NCBI RefSeq assembly: GCF_003569045.1
Contig: NZ_BFCB01000003.1
Span: forward strand, 1,178,001-1,242,000
Direction of reading: 5' to 3'
DNA from: Aggregatilinea lenta
GTDB taxonomy: Bacteria; Chloroflexota; Anaerolineae; Aggregatilineales; Aggregatilineaceae
Length of the DNA stretch: 64,000 bases
Shown here: positions 1 to 8,031 of the stretch, in pieces
Layout: each line of letters starts with the position of its first letter
Position numbering within the stretch: the stretch's first letter is position 1
Notes under the pieces: model-generated
Seen by the model: the letters and a program-made list of their open reading frames with translations, nothing else
Told to the model about the DNA's origin: nothing
The model's database searches: none
Made by a program: the position numbers and the translations under genes

Positions 1-293
1 AGGGTTGTGCCGCACGGCTGCCACGTCGGCGACCAAAACGCGCCGCTCTCGGCGTCACGCAGGTAGAGGTACTTGCCCCAATCGTCGCGGATCAGGTCCT
101 GATCCCAGCGCGTGATGCGATTGAGGCTGGCGTGCGTGCGCCAGCTGTAGCCGCTGCCGGTCTGGGAGAGCACCATGCCATAATCACCATTCGACAGCAC
201 GTTGATCCAGGGCATCGGCGTGTCCGCCCGCGTAATCACATATTCTTTTCCATCGTCGCTGAAACTGCCGTATCCGTTTGCTAGCTGGCCCAT
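1..293 (-). CDS. GH94 glycoside phosphorylase, N-terminal part (runs off the window)
   Basis: Only the first 97 residues are in the window; the rest lies left of position 1. The start ATG (291-293) has a GGAG about eight bases upstream. The translation carries hallmarks of the GH94 (former GT36) N-terminal beta-sandwich: GYGSFSDDGKEYVI, TPMPWINVLSN, GYSWRTHASLNRIT and YLYLRDAESGAFWSPT. GH94 enzymes phosphorolyse beta-linked gluco-oligosaccharides in the cytoplasm; members act on cellobiose, cellodextrins, laminaribiose or 1,2-beta-oligoglucan, and the fragment is too short to choose. It is the last seen gene of the operon that runs down from the LacI gene at 4422-5438, so it would process the sugar imported by that transporter. 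The nearby GH144 enzyme favours 1,2-beta-oligoglucan. Confidence 0.85.
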   Translation of the reverse strand, partial: MGQLANGYGSFSDDGKEYVITRADTPMPWINVLSNGDYGMVLSQTGSGYSWRTHASLNRITRWDQDLIRDDWGKYLYLRDAESGAFWSPTWQPCGTT

Positions 294-427
294 GTGCCTG
301 TCTCCGGGGTGTGTGTGATGGAGGGGCAATCTCATGCGTTCGCGTAATGAGCGCTCCGCTCAATTATTGTTCGTCGGAGTGCCGGGTTGGTCCACGTGAT
401 CCCGTTTGGGACGGGGCGCTGTGCGCG

Positions 428-1009
428 CTAACCGGCCTCCGGGTTTTGCTGGAGCCGCCCCAGATCTTGCCGGGCGCGCTCGATAAGCGCCGTCTCCTGC
501 GGGAAAAGGTCCGGGAACGATTCGTAAATGTCTTCGGCGTCGCGGAACTGGCCGTCTTCCTCGTAAAGCTCGCCGAGGCGCAGGTAGATCATGCCCAGGT
601 ACGGGTTGCTTCGTCCGATATTTTCCTGGACAAACTGCTCGGCCTCGTCGATCGTGAGCCGGTCATAGACAATTTCGTCAATTGCTTTCTGGGCGCGCTC
701 GGCGTCGTCCGGCACCGGAAAGGCCCGATCGTTGCTCCAGATGCGCTGAACGTAGGTATAGCCGCCGTGCTGGACGTACTGCCCCTCGGCGTCGTCGTAG
801 GTTTCATAGCCCAGCAGCGCATCCAGGTAGCGCCCATCCGCATAGCTGGCATTGGCGTCTTCCATGTAGGTGGACGACAGCCGGTAGGCGTCCCACCACG
901 CCAGGACATAGGTAAACACGAAGACCAGGATCGCGCCTGCGATCAGGATCAGGCTGCGGGAGGGCTTGAAGGAATGGGCTGGGGCTTGTGTTTGGGTTTG
1001 GGCAGCCAT
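428..1009 (-). CDS. Membrane-anchored TPR-like protein of unknown function
   Basis: 193 residues, no named family recognised. One membrane segment (about residues 18-40) follows a Gln/Thr/Ala-rich N-terminus. The remainder is acidic and helical, with TPR-like spacing (ADGRYLDALLGYE near 57-69; LGELYEEDGQFRDAEDIYESF near 148-167). It starts four bases after the MalG-type permease stops, so it is surely cotranscribed and probably coupled. The tail should face outside if the N-terminus is inside, which would fit an accessory role for the binding protein or permeases. That role is inference only; it could also be an unrelated tetratricopeptide adaptor. Confidence 0.75.
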   Translation of the reverse strand: MAAQTQTQAPAHSFKPSRSLILIAGAILVFVFTYVLAWWDAYRLSSTYMEDANASYADGRYLDALLGYETYDDAEGQYVQHGGYTYVQRIWSNDRAFPVPDDAERAQKAIDEIVYDRLTIDEAEQFVQENIGRSNPYLGMIYLRLGELYEEDGQFRDAEDIYESFPDLFPQETALIERARQDLGRLQQNPEAG

Positions 1010-1013
1010 AATG

Positions 1014-1847
1014 TCACTTGCTCAACGATACGTTGGCGAACGCTTTGACGAACTGTTCTTGAATGAAGAAGTACACCACCACGATCGGTACGATGATCAT
1101 CGTGGTCAGCGCCCAGATTTGCTCCGAGTTCTCGCCCGGCACGGTGCCCTTGAACTGGAGCAGGCCGAGCTGCAGCGTCCAGCGGTCGGGGCGGTTGAGG
1201 TAGAGCAGAGGACCAAAAAAATCGTTCCAGCTTCCCATGAACGTCAGGATGGCCACGGTGGCCAGCGCTGGGCGGGCGAGCGGCAGAATCATGCGCAAAA
1301 AGATCGTGATCTCGCCCGCGCCATCGATTCGGGCCGCTTCCACCAGCTCGTCGGGAATGCCCAGCATGAACTGGCGTACGAGGAAAATATTGAAGACCGA
1401 GATCGCGGACGGGATGATCAGCGCCTCGTAATGCCCCACCCAGCCGATCCGGTAAATGAACACGTAGGTGGGGATCAGAAACAACACGCTGGGAATCATC
1501 ATTGTCAGCAACATGAAGCCAAAGATGCGGCCTCTCCCCGGAAAAGGAATTTTCGCGAAGGCATACCCGGCCAGCGCACTGAGCAGCGTGTTGAGGAAGG
1601 TGATCGAGATACCCAGGATCAGCGAGTTTTTGAACAGCAGCAGTACGTTCAGCTCGTCAAAGACGCCCGTGTAGCCGTCCAGCGTGATCTCCGACGGCAG
1701 CGAAGATGGCGCGTGCAGGATCTCGCGTCCCGGTTTGAGAGAGTTGTTGACTGCGAAGAAGAACGGGTACACGACGACGATCGCGCCCAGAGTCAGCGCG
1801 AGGTACGTTGCCAGCAGTGAGAGTGAGTCGCGCCTGAAGATCTTCAT
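1014..1847 (-). CDS. Carbohydrate ABC transporter permease, MalG type
   Basis: 277 residues with six predicted membrane helices. The EAA loop, ELVEAARIDGAGEITIFLRMILPLARPAL, which docks to the ATPase, is shown here as its parts ELVEAARIDGAGE and ILPLARPAL near residues 170-195. An N-terminal helix and the conserved NSL(I) segment are typical of CUT1 MalG-like subunits. It lies ten bases after the MalF-type partner (1858-2802) and four before the TPR-like gene. No ATPase is encoded in this operon, so a shared MsmX/UgpC-type ATPase (one is at 13145-14206) probably powers it. Substrate is inferred to be a gluco-oligosaccharide from the GH94/GH144 context. Confidence 0.93.
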   Translation of the reverse strand: MKIFRRDSLSLLATYLALTLGAIVVVYPFFFAVNNSLKPGREILHAPSSLPSEITLDGYTGVFDELNVLLLFKNSLILGISITFLNTLLSALAGYAFAKIPFPGRGRIFGFMLLTMMIPSVLFLIPTYVFIYRIGWVGHYEALIIPSAISVFNIFLVRQFMLGIPDELVEAARIDGAGEITIFLRMILPLARPALATVAILTFMGSWNDFFGPLLYLNRPDRWTLQLGLLQFKGTVPGENSEQIWALTTMIIVPIVVVYFFIQEQFVKAFANVSLSK

Positions 1848-1857
1848 TGCATGCCTC

Positions 1858-2802
1858 TCAATCTGCCTCAGTGCGAACGAACTTGAACTGGATCGCGGTC
1901 AGAACGGCGATCAGGACGGCCAGCAGCAGCCCCAGGGTCGAGGCGTAACCCACATTCGACCGATCGAAGGCCTGCGCATACAGGTACAGCACGGGCGTGA
2001 GCGCCTGATGGTTGATGCCGCCGTAGACGTTGAAGCCAATGGCGAAGACCTCGGTGAACATCTGCAAGCCGTTGATCACGTCCACGACCAGCAGGAAAAA
2101 CAGTTGGGGCCGCAGCAGGGGCAGTGTGATGTAGCGGAACATCTGCCAACCGCGCGCGCCGTCAACCGCCGCTGCTTCGTAGAGGCGCGGATCGATGCCA
2201 TACATCCCGGCCAGCAGCACGACCATGCTGATGCCAAACCACTTCCACGTATTGATCAGCGCGATCACGATCATCGGCAGCGTGTTGTCGGACTTCCAAA
2301 ACGAGGGTTCGGAGAGCACGCCCGCATTCATCAACACGCTTTGTACCGGCCCGCCGGGGCTGGCCATCGTGTCGGCGATGGTCATCAGCACGACCGTGGA
2401 GGTGATCACGGGCAGGAAATAGATGGTTCGGAAGATGCGTCCGCCCCGCTTGATGCGAAACAGCAGCGTAGCAATGACCAGCCCCAGGCCATTCTTCAAC
2501 GTGATGAACACCACCTGATTGAGCACGATGTTGTACAGCGATTTCCAGTAGAGCGAGTCGGTGGCCCCACGCACCCAGTTGTCGATACCCACGAAGGTGC
2601 GAGTCTCAGGCGTCACGAATGAGTAGTTGAAAAACGTCAGGTAGAACGACAGCACCAGCGGGTAGAGGCCGAAGATGAGGTAGAGGATCACCCAGGGTGA
2701 CACGAACACATAGCCCCATGCGCTGCGCCGCATCCGCTGCAGCAGGGTTGTCGGGGCGGTGGGAGCCGCCGGTGGGGAATTGACTACCGCTGAAGTCGCC
2801 AT
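1858..2802 (-). CDS. Carbohydrate ABC transporter permease, MalF type
   Basis: 314 residues, six membrane helices after a short Pro/Ala/Thr-rich cytoplasmic N-terminus. The EAA motif appears as YEAAAVDGARGWQMFRYI near residue 210-230, followed by TLPLLRPQL. This is the usual CUT1 partner of the MalG-like subunit ten bases downstream. A GAGGACA ribosome site precedes the ATG. The gene is separated from the binding-protein gene by 187 bases that hold a strong hairpin (2901-2941), so permease expression may be set lower than that of the binding protein. Confidence 0.93.
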   Translation of the reverse strand: MATSAVVNSPPAAPTAPTTLLQRMRRSAWGYVFVSPWVILYLIFGLYPLVLSFYLTFFNYSFVTPETRTFVGIDNWVRGATDSLYWKSLYNIVLNQVVFITLKNGLGLVIATLLFRIKRGGRIFRTIYFLPVITSTVVLMTIADTMASPGGPVQSVLMNAGVLSEPSFWKSDNTLPMIVIALINTWKWFGISMVVLLAGMYGIDPRLYEAAAVDGARGWQMFRYITLPLLRPQLFFLLVVDVINGLQMFTEVFAIGFNVYGGINHQALTPVLYLYAQAFDRSNVGYASTLGLLLAVLIAVLTAIQFKFVRTEAD

Positions 2803-2900
2803 CGATATGTCCTCATAACGGTGTCCGGCAGATGGCTGCCGCCGGATTCGCCGCTCTGCCTCCCGTGTTCCTGGATGCCCGCTGGCAATTAGAACAGCGA

Positions 2901-2941
2901 CGAAGGGAGGGGATCCCCTCTTCGAGCACGTCGAAGAGGGG
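2901..2941 (-). promoter_or_regulatory. Intercistronic hairpins between binding-protein and permease genes
   Basis: An 11-bp perfect stem (2915-2925 with 2931-2941, 5-base loop) can form. The same 2915-2924 strand can instead pair with 2901-2912 in an imperfect GGATCC-centred hairpin, so the two are mutually exclusive. It sits after the binding-protein stop and before the MalF start. No U-run follows, so mRNA 3' end protection or partial termination is more likely than full termination. Confidence 0.6.
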
Positions 2942-2989
2942 CATTACGAATGCAATCGGCGTAACCGCTGTTGGGTTGGGTGAAGTACG

Positions 2990-4288
2990 TTACTCGGACT
3001 GGAGGGCCGCACGGGCCTGTTCGGCGGCAGTCGCAACGGCTTCGTCCAGCGGGACCGTGCCCTCGACCACGACCTGGCTATAGACGCCTTGCAGCGCCGA
3101 GGCGACCCGGTCGGCGGTGGCATACTGCTCCGGCACGACGCCGTGCTCAAGCAGCTCGACAAACGGCTGCCGGGCAGGGTCCTGGAAGTAGGGATCGTCC
3201 TTTAGACTGACGATCACGGGCAGGTAGCCCAGCTCGGTGATGAACTGGTAGTTGTTCTCGTCTTCCATCATGAACTGGAGGAAGTCCCAGGCGCGCGCCT
3301 CGCGCTCCGGTTCCGTCTTCAGGATCATCCCCGCGCGACCGCCATAGGTCGTGAAGCTGGTGTCTCCTTCTTCCGGCACCGGCACAGGCGCAACCGCCAC
3401 GTCCTCACCGATCACCATCGGCCTGTCGGCAGCGGACTCCAGGTTCGGTTCCCAGGAATAGCCGTATTGCAGCCACATGCCGATGCTGCGGCTGAAGAAA
3501 TTCGTTTCCATCGTTGGCGGGGCGTACTGCTGGGCGCTCTTGGTAAAATCGAAGAAGCTGCCGAGCGCGCATTCTTCCTGATCGAAAACGACGTCAGTCG
3601 CCAGATTGTTGAGAAGCTGGCACTCGTCCTGGTTGGCGTTGAGGTAAATGGGCTGCAGCATGTTCCAGTACCAGCCGCCCCATTGCAGCGCCTCGTTCCA
3701 GAAAACAGTCCCATAGACGTCGTCGCCGTTGTCACGCGAAGGCAGCGCGTCGATCGCTTCTGCCGCCGCCAGAAAGTCGTCCCAGGTCGCGGGCGGCGTG
3801 TCGGGATCGAGTCCGGCTTCCTCGAACAGCGCCTTGTTGTAGATCATCAGCGTCACGTCGGCGCCCATTGGGACGTAGTAGGTGTGGCCGTAGAGGGCTT
3901 GGATCGCCGCTGATTCCAGGCGTCCGAACAGCTCATCGGCGCCGGGCAAATCCTCAAGCGCGACCGCCGCTTCTTGCTCGGCGAGCGTGCCCAACTGGGG
4001 GCCAAACGAGGTAATGATCAGGTCGGGCTGGTTGCCAGCGGCGATGAGGGCCTGGAACGTGCCGCCTTCCGGTTCCAGTTCCAGGGTGATGGTGACGCCA
4101 GGGTTGGCCGCCTCGTACTTTTCGGCCAGCTTGGTGACGGTATCCTGCATCGCACCGGCCACGACCGAGACGCGGATTTCGTCCGCCATGGGCGTGTCTT
4201 GCGCGACAACGATATTGGGGACAAGAAGCGCGAGCAAAACCACGAATACGACTATAGAGCGGGCTAAAGGAGTTTTCACCACGGTCAT
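2990..4288 (-). CDS. Extracellular solute-binding protein, family 1 (sugar)
   Basis: 432 residues with a Sec signal peptide (basic MTVVKTPLARS, hydrophobic core to about residue 27, cleavage near VVAQ). No lipobox cysteine is visible, unusual for a monoderm-like binding protein but common in these loci. The mature part has the type 1 solute-binding layout (EKYEAANPGVTITLE, YNKALFEEAGLDPDTPPATWDD, late Trp/Tyr-rich ligand residues such as WGGWYWNML). It captures the substrate for permeases 1858-2802 and 1014-1847. It is preceded by the LacI gene in the same direction with a 133-base gap. Confidence 0.92.
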   Translation of the reverse strand: MTVVKTPLARSIVVFVVLLALLVPNIVVAQDTPMADEIRVSVVAGAMQDTVTKLAEKYEAANPGVTITLELEPEGGTFQALIAAGNQPDLIITSFGPQLGTLAEQEAAVALEDLPGADELFGRLESAAIQALYGHTYYVPMGADVTLMIYNKALFEEAGLDPDTPPATWDDFLAAAEAIDALPSRDNGDDVYGTVFWNEALQWGGWYWNMLQPIYLNANQDECQLLNNLATDVVFDQEECALGSFFDFTKSAQQYAPPTMETNFFSRSIGMWLQYGYSWEPNLESAADRPMVIGEDVAVAPVPVPEEGDTSFTTYGGRAGMILKTEPEREARAWDFLQFMMEDENNYQFITELGYLPVIVSLKDDPYFQDPARQPFVELLEHGVVPEQYATADRVASALQGVYSQVVVEGTVPLDEAVATAAEQARAALQSE

Positions 4289-4421
4289 GATGCCATCCTT
4301 TTCACTCGAAACGCATTCTTTGGGCTAACTATGCTTGCCTTCCCGAAGCTCGATTAACCTCCTTCTGATGGTTTATGCTCTCCACACGTTCAATATGCGA
4401 TCTGTTTGAACCCTGTGAGAT

Positions 4422-5438
4422 TCACATGCCGCATCCGCACGATTCGCGGACCACTAGCGTGGTCGGCAGCAGCAGCGCACGCGGGCCGATCAGTCCTTGC
4501 GATTGGCCATTGCCCTTTATCATGTCCAGCACCAGCTTGGCCGCGTGCCATCCCAGCTCGTAGATGGGCTGGTGCACGGTGGTGAGCGCGGGCGACACGT
4601 AGCTTGCCAGCGGGACGTCGTCGAAGCCGACGACCGCAATGTCTTCCGGCACGCGCAGCCCGCGTTCCTGGGCGGCCATAATCGCATCGACCGCCATCTG
4701 ATCGTTCGCGGCAAACACGGCCTGTGGCCAGTCGGGAAGATCGAACAACTGCTGCATGGCGCGGTGCCCGCTCCCGCGCAGGTAATCTCCCTGGACAATA
4801 TACCGCTCATGCAGCTCCAACCCGTGCTCGGCGAGCACGTCGCGCAGCCCGCGCAGGCGCTCCCGGCTGTCCGGCGTGAAGTCAGTGCCTGAGATATAGG
4901 CGATGCGCTGGTAGTCGTGTCGGGTCACCAAGTGTTCGACAAGCGTGCGCGCGCCGCCGTAGTTATCAGACAAAAACGTGGGCACATGGGTGCCTACGTC
5001 CTGTTGTACTAACCCGACGGGTATGCCGCTATCCACGACTTGTTGGAGTTCCTGCGCCAGGATGTCGATCGCCACCAGCACCATGCCGTCCACGTGGCTG
5101 CGCCGGAGCAGCTTAAGGTATTGGTGTTCGGGGGCGGGGCGGGGCTGGCTGGCGATGAGCAGTTGATAGTTCGCCGTCGTGACGGCATCTTCCACCCCAC
5201 GGACGATCTGGTAGTAATACGGATCGTTAACCTGGGGGATCACCAGACCCAACGTCTCGGTGTGCTGGTTGGCAAGGGCCTGCGCGGAAGCGTTCGCGTA
5301 GTAGTCCAGGTCGCGGATCGCCGACAGCACGCGTTCCCGCGTTTCTGGCCGCACGCGATCGCGGTTGTTCAGAACCCTGGATACCGTCCCAATCGAAACA
5401 CCGGCACGTTCGGCAACGTCAAAAATAGTTGTGGGCAT
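4422..5438 (-). CDS. LacI-family transcriptional repressor
   Basis: 338 residues. The N-terminal helix-turn-helix (residues 3-25, TIFDVAERAGVSIGTVSRVL) and hinge helix (DYYANASAQALA) are followed by a periplasmic-binding-protein-like sensor domain to the end (VGFDDVPLASYVSPALTTVHQP is the usual late motif, here cited as FDDVPLASYVSPALTTV). It probably represses the transporter operon, itself and the divergent GH144 gene in the absence of sugar. Two LacI-type operator-like sites lie upstream at 5470-5485 and 5599-5616, consistent with autoregulation and control of the glucanase. Confidence 0.93.
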   Translation of the reverse strand: MPTTIFDVAERAGVSIGTVSRVLNNRDRVRPETRERVLSAIRDLDYYANASAQALANQHTETLGLVIPQVNDPYYYQIVRGVEDAVTTANYQLLIASQPRPAPEHQYLKLLRRSHVDGMVLVAIDILAQELQQVVDSGIPVGLVQQDVGTHVPTFLSDNYGGARTLVEHLVTRHDYQRIAYISGTDFTPDSRERLRGLRDVLAEHGLELHERYIVQGDYLRGSGHRAMQQLFDLPDWPQAVFAANDQMAVDAIMAAQERGLRVPEDIAVVGFDDVPLASYVSPALTTVHQPIYELGWHAAKLVLDMIKGNGQSQGLIGPRALLLPTTLVVRESCGCGM

Positions 5439-5469
5439 AGGTCATCGGTAAGTTTCTTGTCTGAATGAC

Positions 5470-5485
5470 TGTAAACGCTTTTATA
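5470..5485. promoter_or_regulatory. LacI-family operator-like site (proximal to the repressor gene)
   Basis: TGTAAACGCTTTTATA, an imperfect palindrome centred on CG, 32 bases upstream of the repressor start codon. It resembles the second site at 5599-5616 (shared TGTAAA-CGCTTT core), so autoregulation is likely. Confidence 0.6.
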
Positions 5486-5598
5486 GTCGATAGACGAGTT
5501 TGTTACCCATCAACCTCACTTATTCGCCGTACACCGGCGGTTGCTTCAGGTCGAAGGGTGCGAAATGAGATGCTATAATTTTATCATAGCACACTTTT

Positions 5599-5616
5599 TG
5601 TAAAAGCGCTTTGACA
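5599..5616. promoter_or_regulatory. LacI-family operator overlapping the -35 box of the GH144 promoter
   Basis: TGTAAAAGCGCTTTGACA differs from its own reverse complement only at one symmetric pair and has the CG centre typical of LacI/CcpA-like operators. Its last six bases are the -35 hexamer of the promoter at 5611-5639, so bound repressor would block RNA polymerase. Confidence 0.75.
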
Positions 5617-5639
5617 ACGGATTTTTACACCCATATACT
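5611..5639 (+). promoter_or_regulatory. Sigma70-type promoter of the GH144 gene
   Basis: TTGACA (5611-5616), 17-base spacer, TATACT (5634-5639). The gene starts at 5693 behind GAGGAG. This is the best promoter match in the left half of the window. Confidence 0.75.
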
Positions 5640-5692
5640 CATAGGAAGACGATATTCAAGGGCGTGGTGTAATTGCCTGCGAGGAGATTTCT

Positions 5693-7819
5693 ATGAGCGC
5701 TGTGGATGAAACTGAGAGTTATTACAGTCACCTGATTTTTGACAACAGCCGCACGTGCGCCAGTTACTACAACAGTTGCGGCGCTTTCACGCCTCCGAGC
5801 GAGCTGACGGTGATCGCCGGTAAGCTGCCTGTGGCGGACGATCGCTTTTACAGCCCACCTAACAGCCTGACGCTGTCCTGGTGTTCGCGTGAGGGCGGCG
5901 ACTGGTCCGCCGAGATCCGCATCGAATCCTGGCGTGCCAGACCCATGCATATGCGCGGAGACACGTTGACCTTCTGGTGCTATGCCGAGGATGGCCTCGA
6001 CGCGAGCGGCCTGCCGATCCTGATACTGACGTGGAAGGACGGTCGCCGGACGCGCCCGCTGCGCCTCTCCCTGCTGCTGGATGAGGTCCCGGCGCAGCAG
6101 TGGACCTATGTACAGATACCGGTTCAGGCGTTCAGCACGGACACCGACCAGTTGGATTTCAGCCAGATCGCAAGCGTCGTGTTTGCGCAGGGCCTTGACG
6201 ACGGCACACAGCACACGCTCTATCTCGACGAAATTAAGGTGCGGTATCCGCAAACGCCATCCCCGGTCGCTGCGCCAACCGGCCTCACCGCGCGCGGCTA
6301 CGATCAGCACGTCGATTTGCAGTGGGAGCCACTTCACGATCCCCACGTTGAGTACTATCTCATCTGGCGCTCAACGGATGGAACAGCCTTCGAGCCGGTT
6401 GGTATTCAAAATCCCGACTTCAACCGGTTCACCGACACCATTGGCCGTCACACGACGGTATCTTATCGCATCACGGCGGTGGATCACGCCTATCAGGAAT
6501 CGCCACCGTCCGAGGTCGTCAGCGCCACGACCCGTCCACTGGACGATGATGCGCTGTTGACGATGGTTCAGGAGGCGCATTTTCGTTATTACTGGGCGGG
6601 TGCGCATCCCAATGCGAAGTTGGCGTTGGAATGCATTCCGGGCGATGCGCACCTGATCGCGCTGGGCGCTTCCGGCTTCGGGCTGTTGGCGCTGGTGGTT
6701 GCAGTGGAGCGCGGCTTCGTGACGCGCGACGCCGCCCTCGCTCACGTGCGCCAGGCGCTGGCGTTTCTTGACGGCGCGGACCGGTTCCACGGTGTATGGC
6801 CGCATTTCATCGATGGCCGGACGGGCAAGACGATCCCGCTGTTTGGCAAGTACGACAACGGTGGGGATCTGGTCGAAACGGCGTTCATGATGCAGGCATT
6901 GCTGGCGTTGCGGCAGTACTTCGATCGAGATACGCCGGACGAGCGCGATGTGCGCGCGACGATCACACGCTTGTGGGAAGGGGTGGAGTGGGACTGGTAT
7001 CGGAACCCCGCCGATCCCGATTATCTCTATTGGCACTGGTCGCCCGATCATGAATGGCACATCAACCACCGCTTGATCGGGTGGAACGAAACGATGATCG
7101 CCTATTTGCTCGCCGTGGCCTCCCCGACTCATCCCGTGCCCGCCTCGTTGTACACCAGCGGTTGGGCGTCGCAAGCGGAGCTGGCCCAGACCTATCGCCA
7201 GAATTGGGGCAAAACGGCGTCAGGCGATCACTACGCCAACGGGCGCCGTTACTTCGGCATTGATCTGCCCGTCGGCGTGGGAAGCGGGGGACCGCTGTTT
7301 TTCACGCACTACTCGTTTCTGGGCTTCGATCCGCGAGGCAAGCGCGACCGTTATGCGAACTACTACGACAACAACCGGCGGCTGTCGCTGATCAACCATC
7401 GCTATTGTGTGGAAAATCCGGGACACTATGAAGGGTATGGCGAGCAGTTTTGGGGCCTCACCGCCAGCGACGATCATCTCGGCTATCTGGCGCACGATCC
7501 GACCCCCAAGCAGGATAACGGCACGGTCACGCCAACCGGATCGCTCAGCGCGTTCCCTTATACGCCAGAAGAATCCATGCGGGCGCTCAAGCACTTCTAC
7601 TACGATCGAGGCGCGGAATTATGGGATATCTATGGATTCCGTGACGCCTGTAATCCAACTGAGAACTATGTCTCTTCGATCTTTATGGGTCTGAACCAGG
7701 CGCCCATCGTCGTCATGATTGAGAACCATCGGACTGGCCTGCTCTGGCGCTTGTTCATGTCAAACCCTGAAATCTCGGCGATGTTGGATGCTATTGGCTT
7801 TGTGCCCGACCGCGATTAG
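5693..7819 (+). CDS. GH144-type (glycoamylase domain) endo-beta-1,2-glucanase with carbohydrate-binding and FnIII modules
   Basis: 708 residues. Residues 1-185 form a jelly-roll carbohydrate-binding-like module, 193-282 a fibronectin III domain ([21 protein letters not shown] start), and 285-705 the glycoamylase domain (PF10091), recognised from [54 protein letters not shown] and [17 protein letters not shown]. This family includes GH144 endo-beta-1,2-glucanases. No signal peptide or membrane segment is seen at the well-supported start (GAGGAG seven bases upstream), so the enzyme appears cytoplasmic or exported non-classically. It is divergent from the LacI/transporter/GH94 operon; endo-cleavage followed by GH94 phosphorolysis is a sensible pathway. 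Exact linkage specificity is inferred. Confidence 0.85.
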   Translation: MSAVDETESYYSHLIFDNSRTCASYYNSCGAFTPPSELTVIAGKLPVADDRFYSPPNSLTLSWCSREGGDWSAEIRIESWRARPMHMRGDTLTFWCYAEDGLDASGLPILILTWKDGRRTRPLRLSLLLDEVPAQQWTYVQIPVQAFSTDTDQLDFSQIASVVFAQGLDDGTQHTLYLDEIKVRYPQTPSPVAAPTGLTARGYDQHVDLQWEPLHDPHVEYYLIWRSTDGTAFEPVGIQNPDFNRFTDTIGRHTTVSYRITAVDHAYQESPPSEVVSATTRPLDDDALLTMVQEAHFRYYWAGAHPNAKLALECIPGDAHLIALGASGFGLLALVVAVERGFVTRDAALAHVRQALAFLDGADRFHGVWPHFIDGRTGKTIPLFGKYDNGGDLVETAFMMQALLALRQYFDRDTPDERDVRATITRLWEGVEWDWYRNPADPDYLYWHWSPDHEWHINHRLIGWNETMIAYLLAVASPTHPVPASLYTSGWASQAELAQTYRQNWGKTASGDHYANGRRYFGIDLPVGVGSGGPLFFTHYSFLGFDPRGKRDRYANYYDNNRRLSLINHRYCVENPGHYEGYGEQFWGLTASDDHLGYLAHDPTPKQDNGTVTPTGSLSAFPYTPEESMRALKHFYYDRGAELWDIYGFRDACNPTENYVSSIFMGLNQAPIVVMIENHRTGLLWRLFMSNPEISAMLDAIGFVPDRD

Positions 7820-7864
7820 AGGCTGTCATGACCCTTTTGAGCGAACCGGCGCGCAGAAAGAGAA

Positions 7865-7936
7865 ACCTCATCCCCACTCGCTGACGCTCGTTTCCTCCTC
7901 TCCAATCCGAGTGGAGAGGAGGCCAGGGGATGAGGT
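7865..7936. repeat. Composite palindrome between convergent genes (repeat or bidirectional terminator)
   Basis: Outer arms ACCTCATCCCC (7865-7875) and GGGGATGAGGT (7926-7936) enclose an inner 10-bp stem (7894-7903 with 7913-7922). It lies between the GH144 gene and the convergent dehydrogenase gene. The CCTCATCCCC opening resembles the dispersed repeats at 30094, 30684 and 38258. Confidence 0.65.
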
Positions 7937-8031
7937 GTTCTTGACACGGCGCTATTTTGGCTGGTAACGGTATGAAAGTGCATAACACGCGCTGGCTGCC
8001 GTGGCTAGCGCTATCTGTTGCTCGCACCCGT

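Noticed and set aside
4289-4421. A LacI operator directly before the binding-protein gene of region 1.
   Set aside because: Only a degenerate CGAAACGCATTCTT fragment was found; symmetry is too poor to call.
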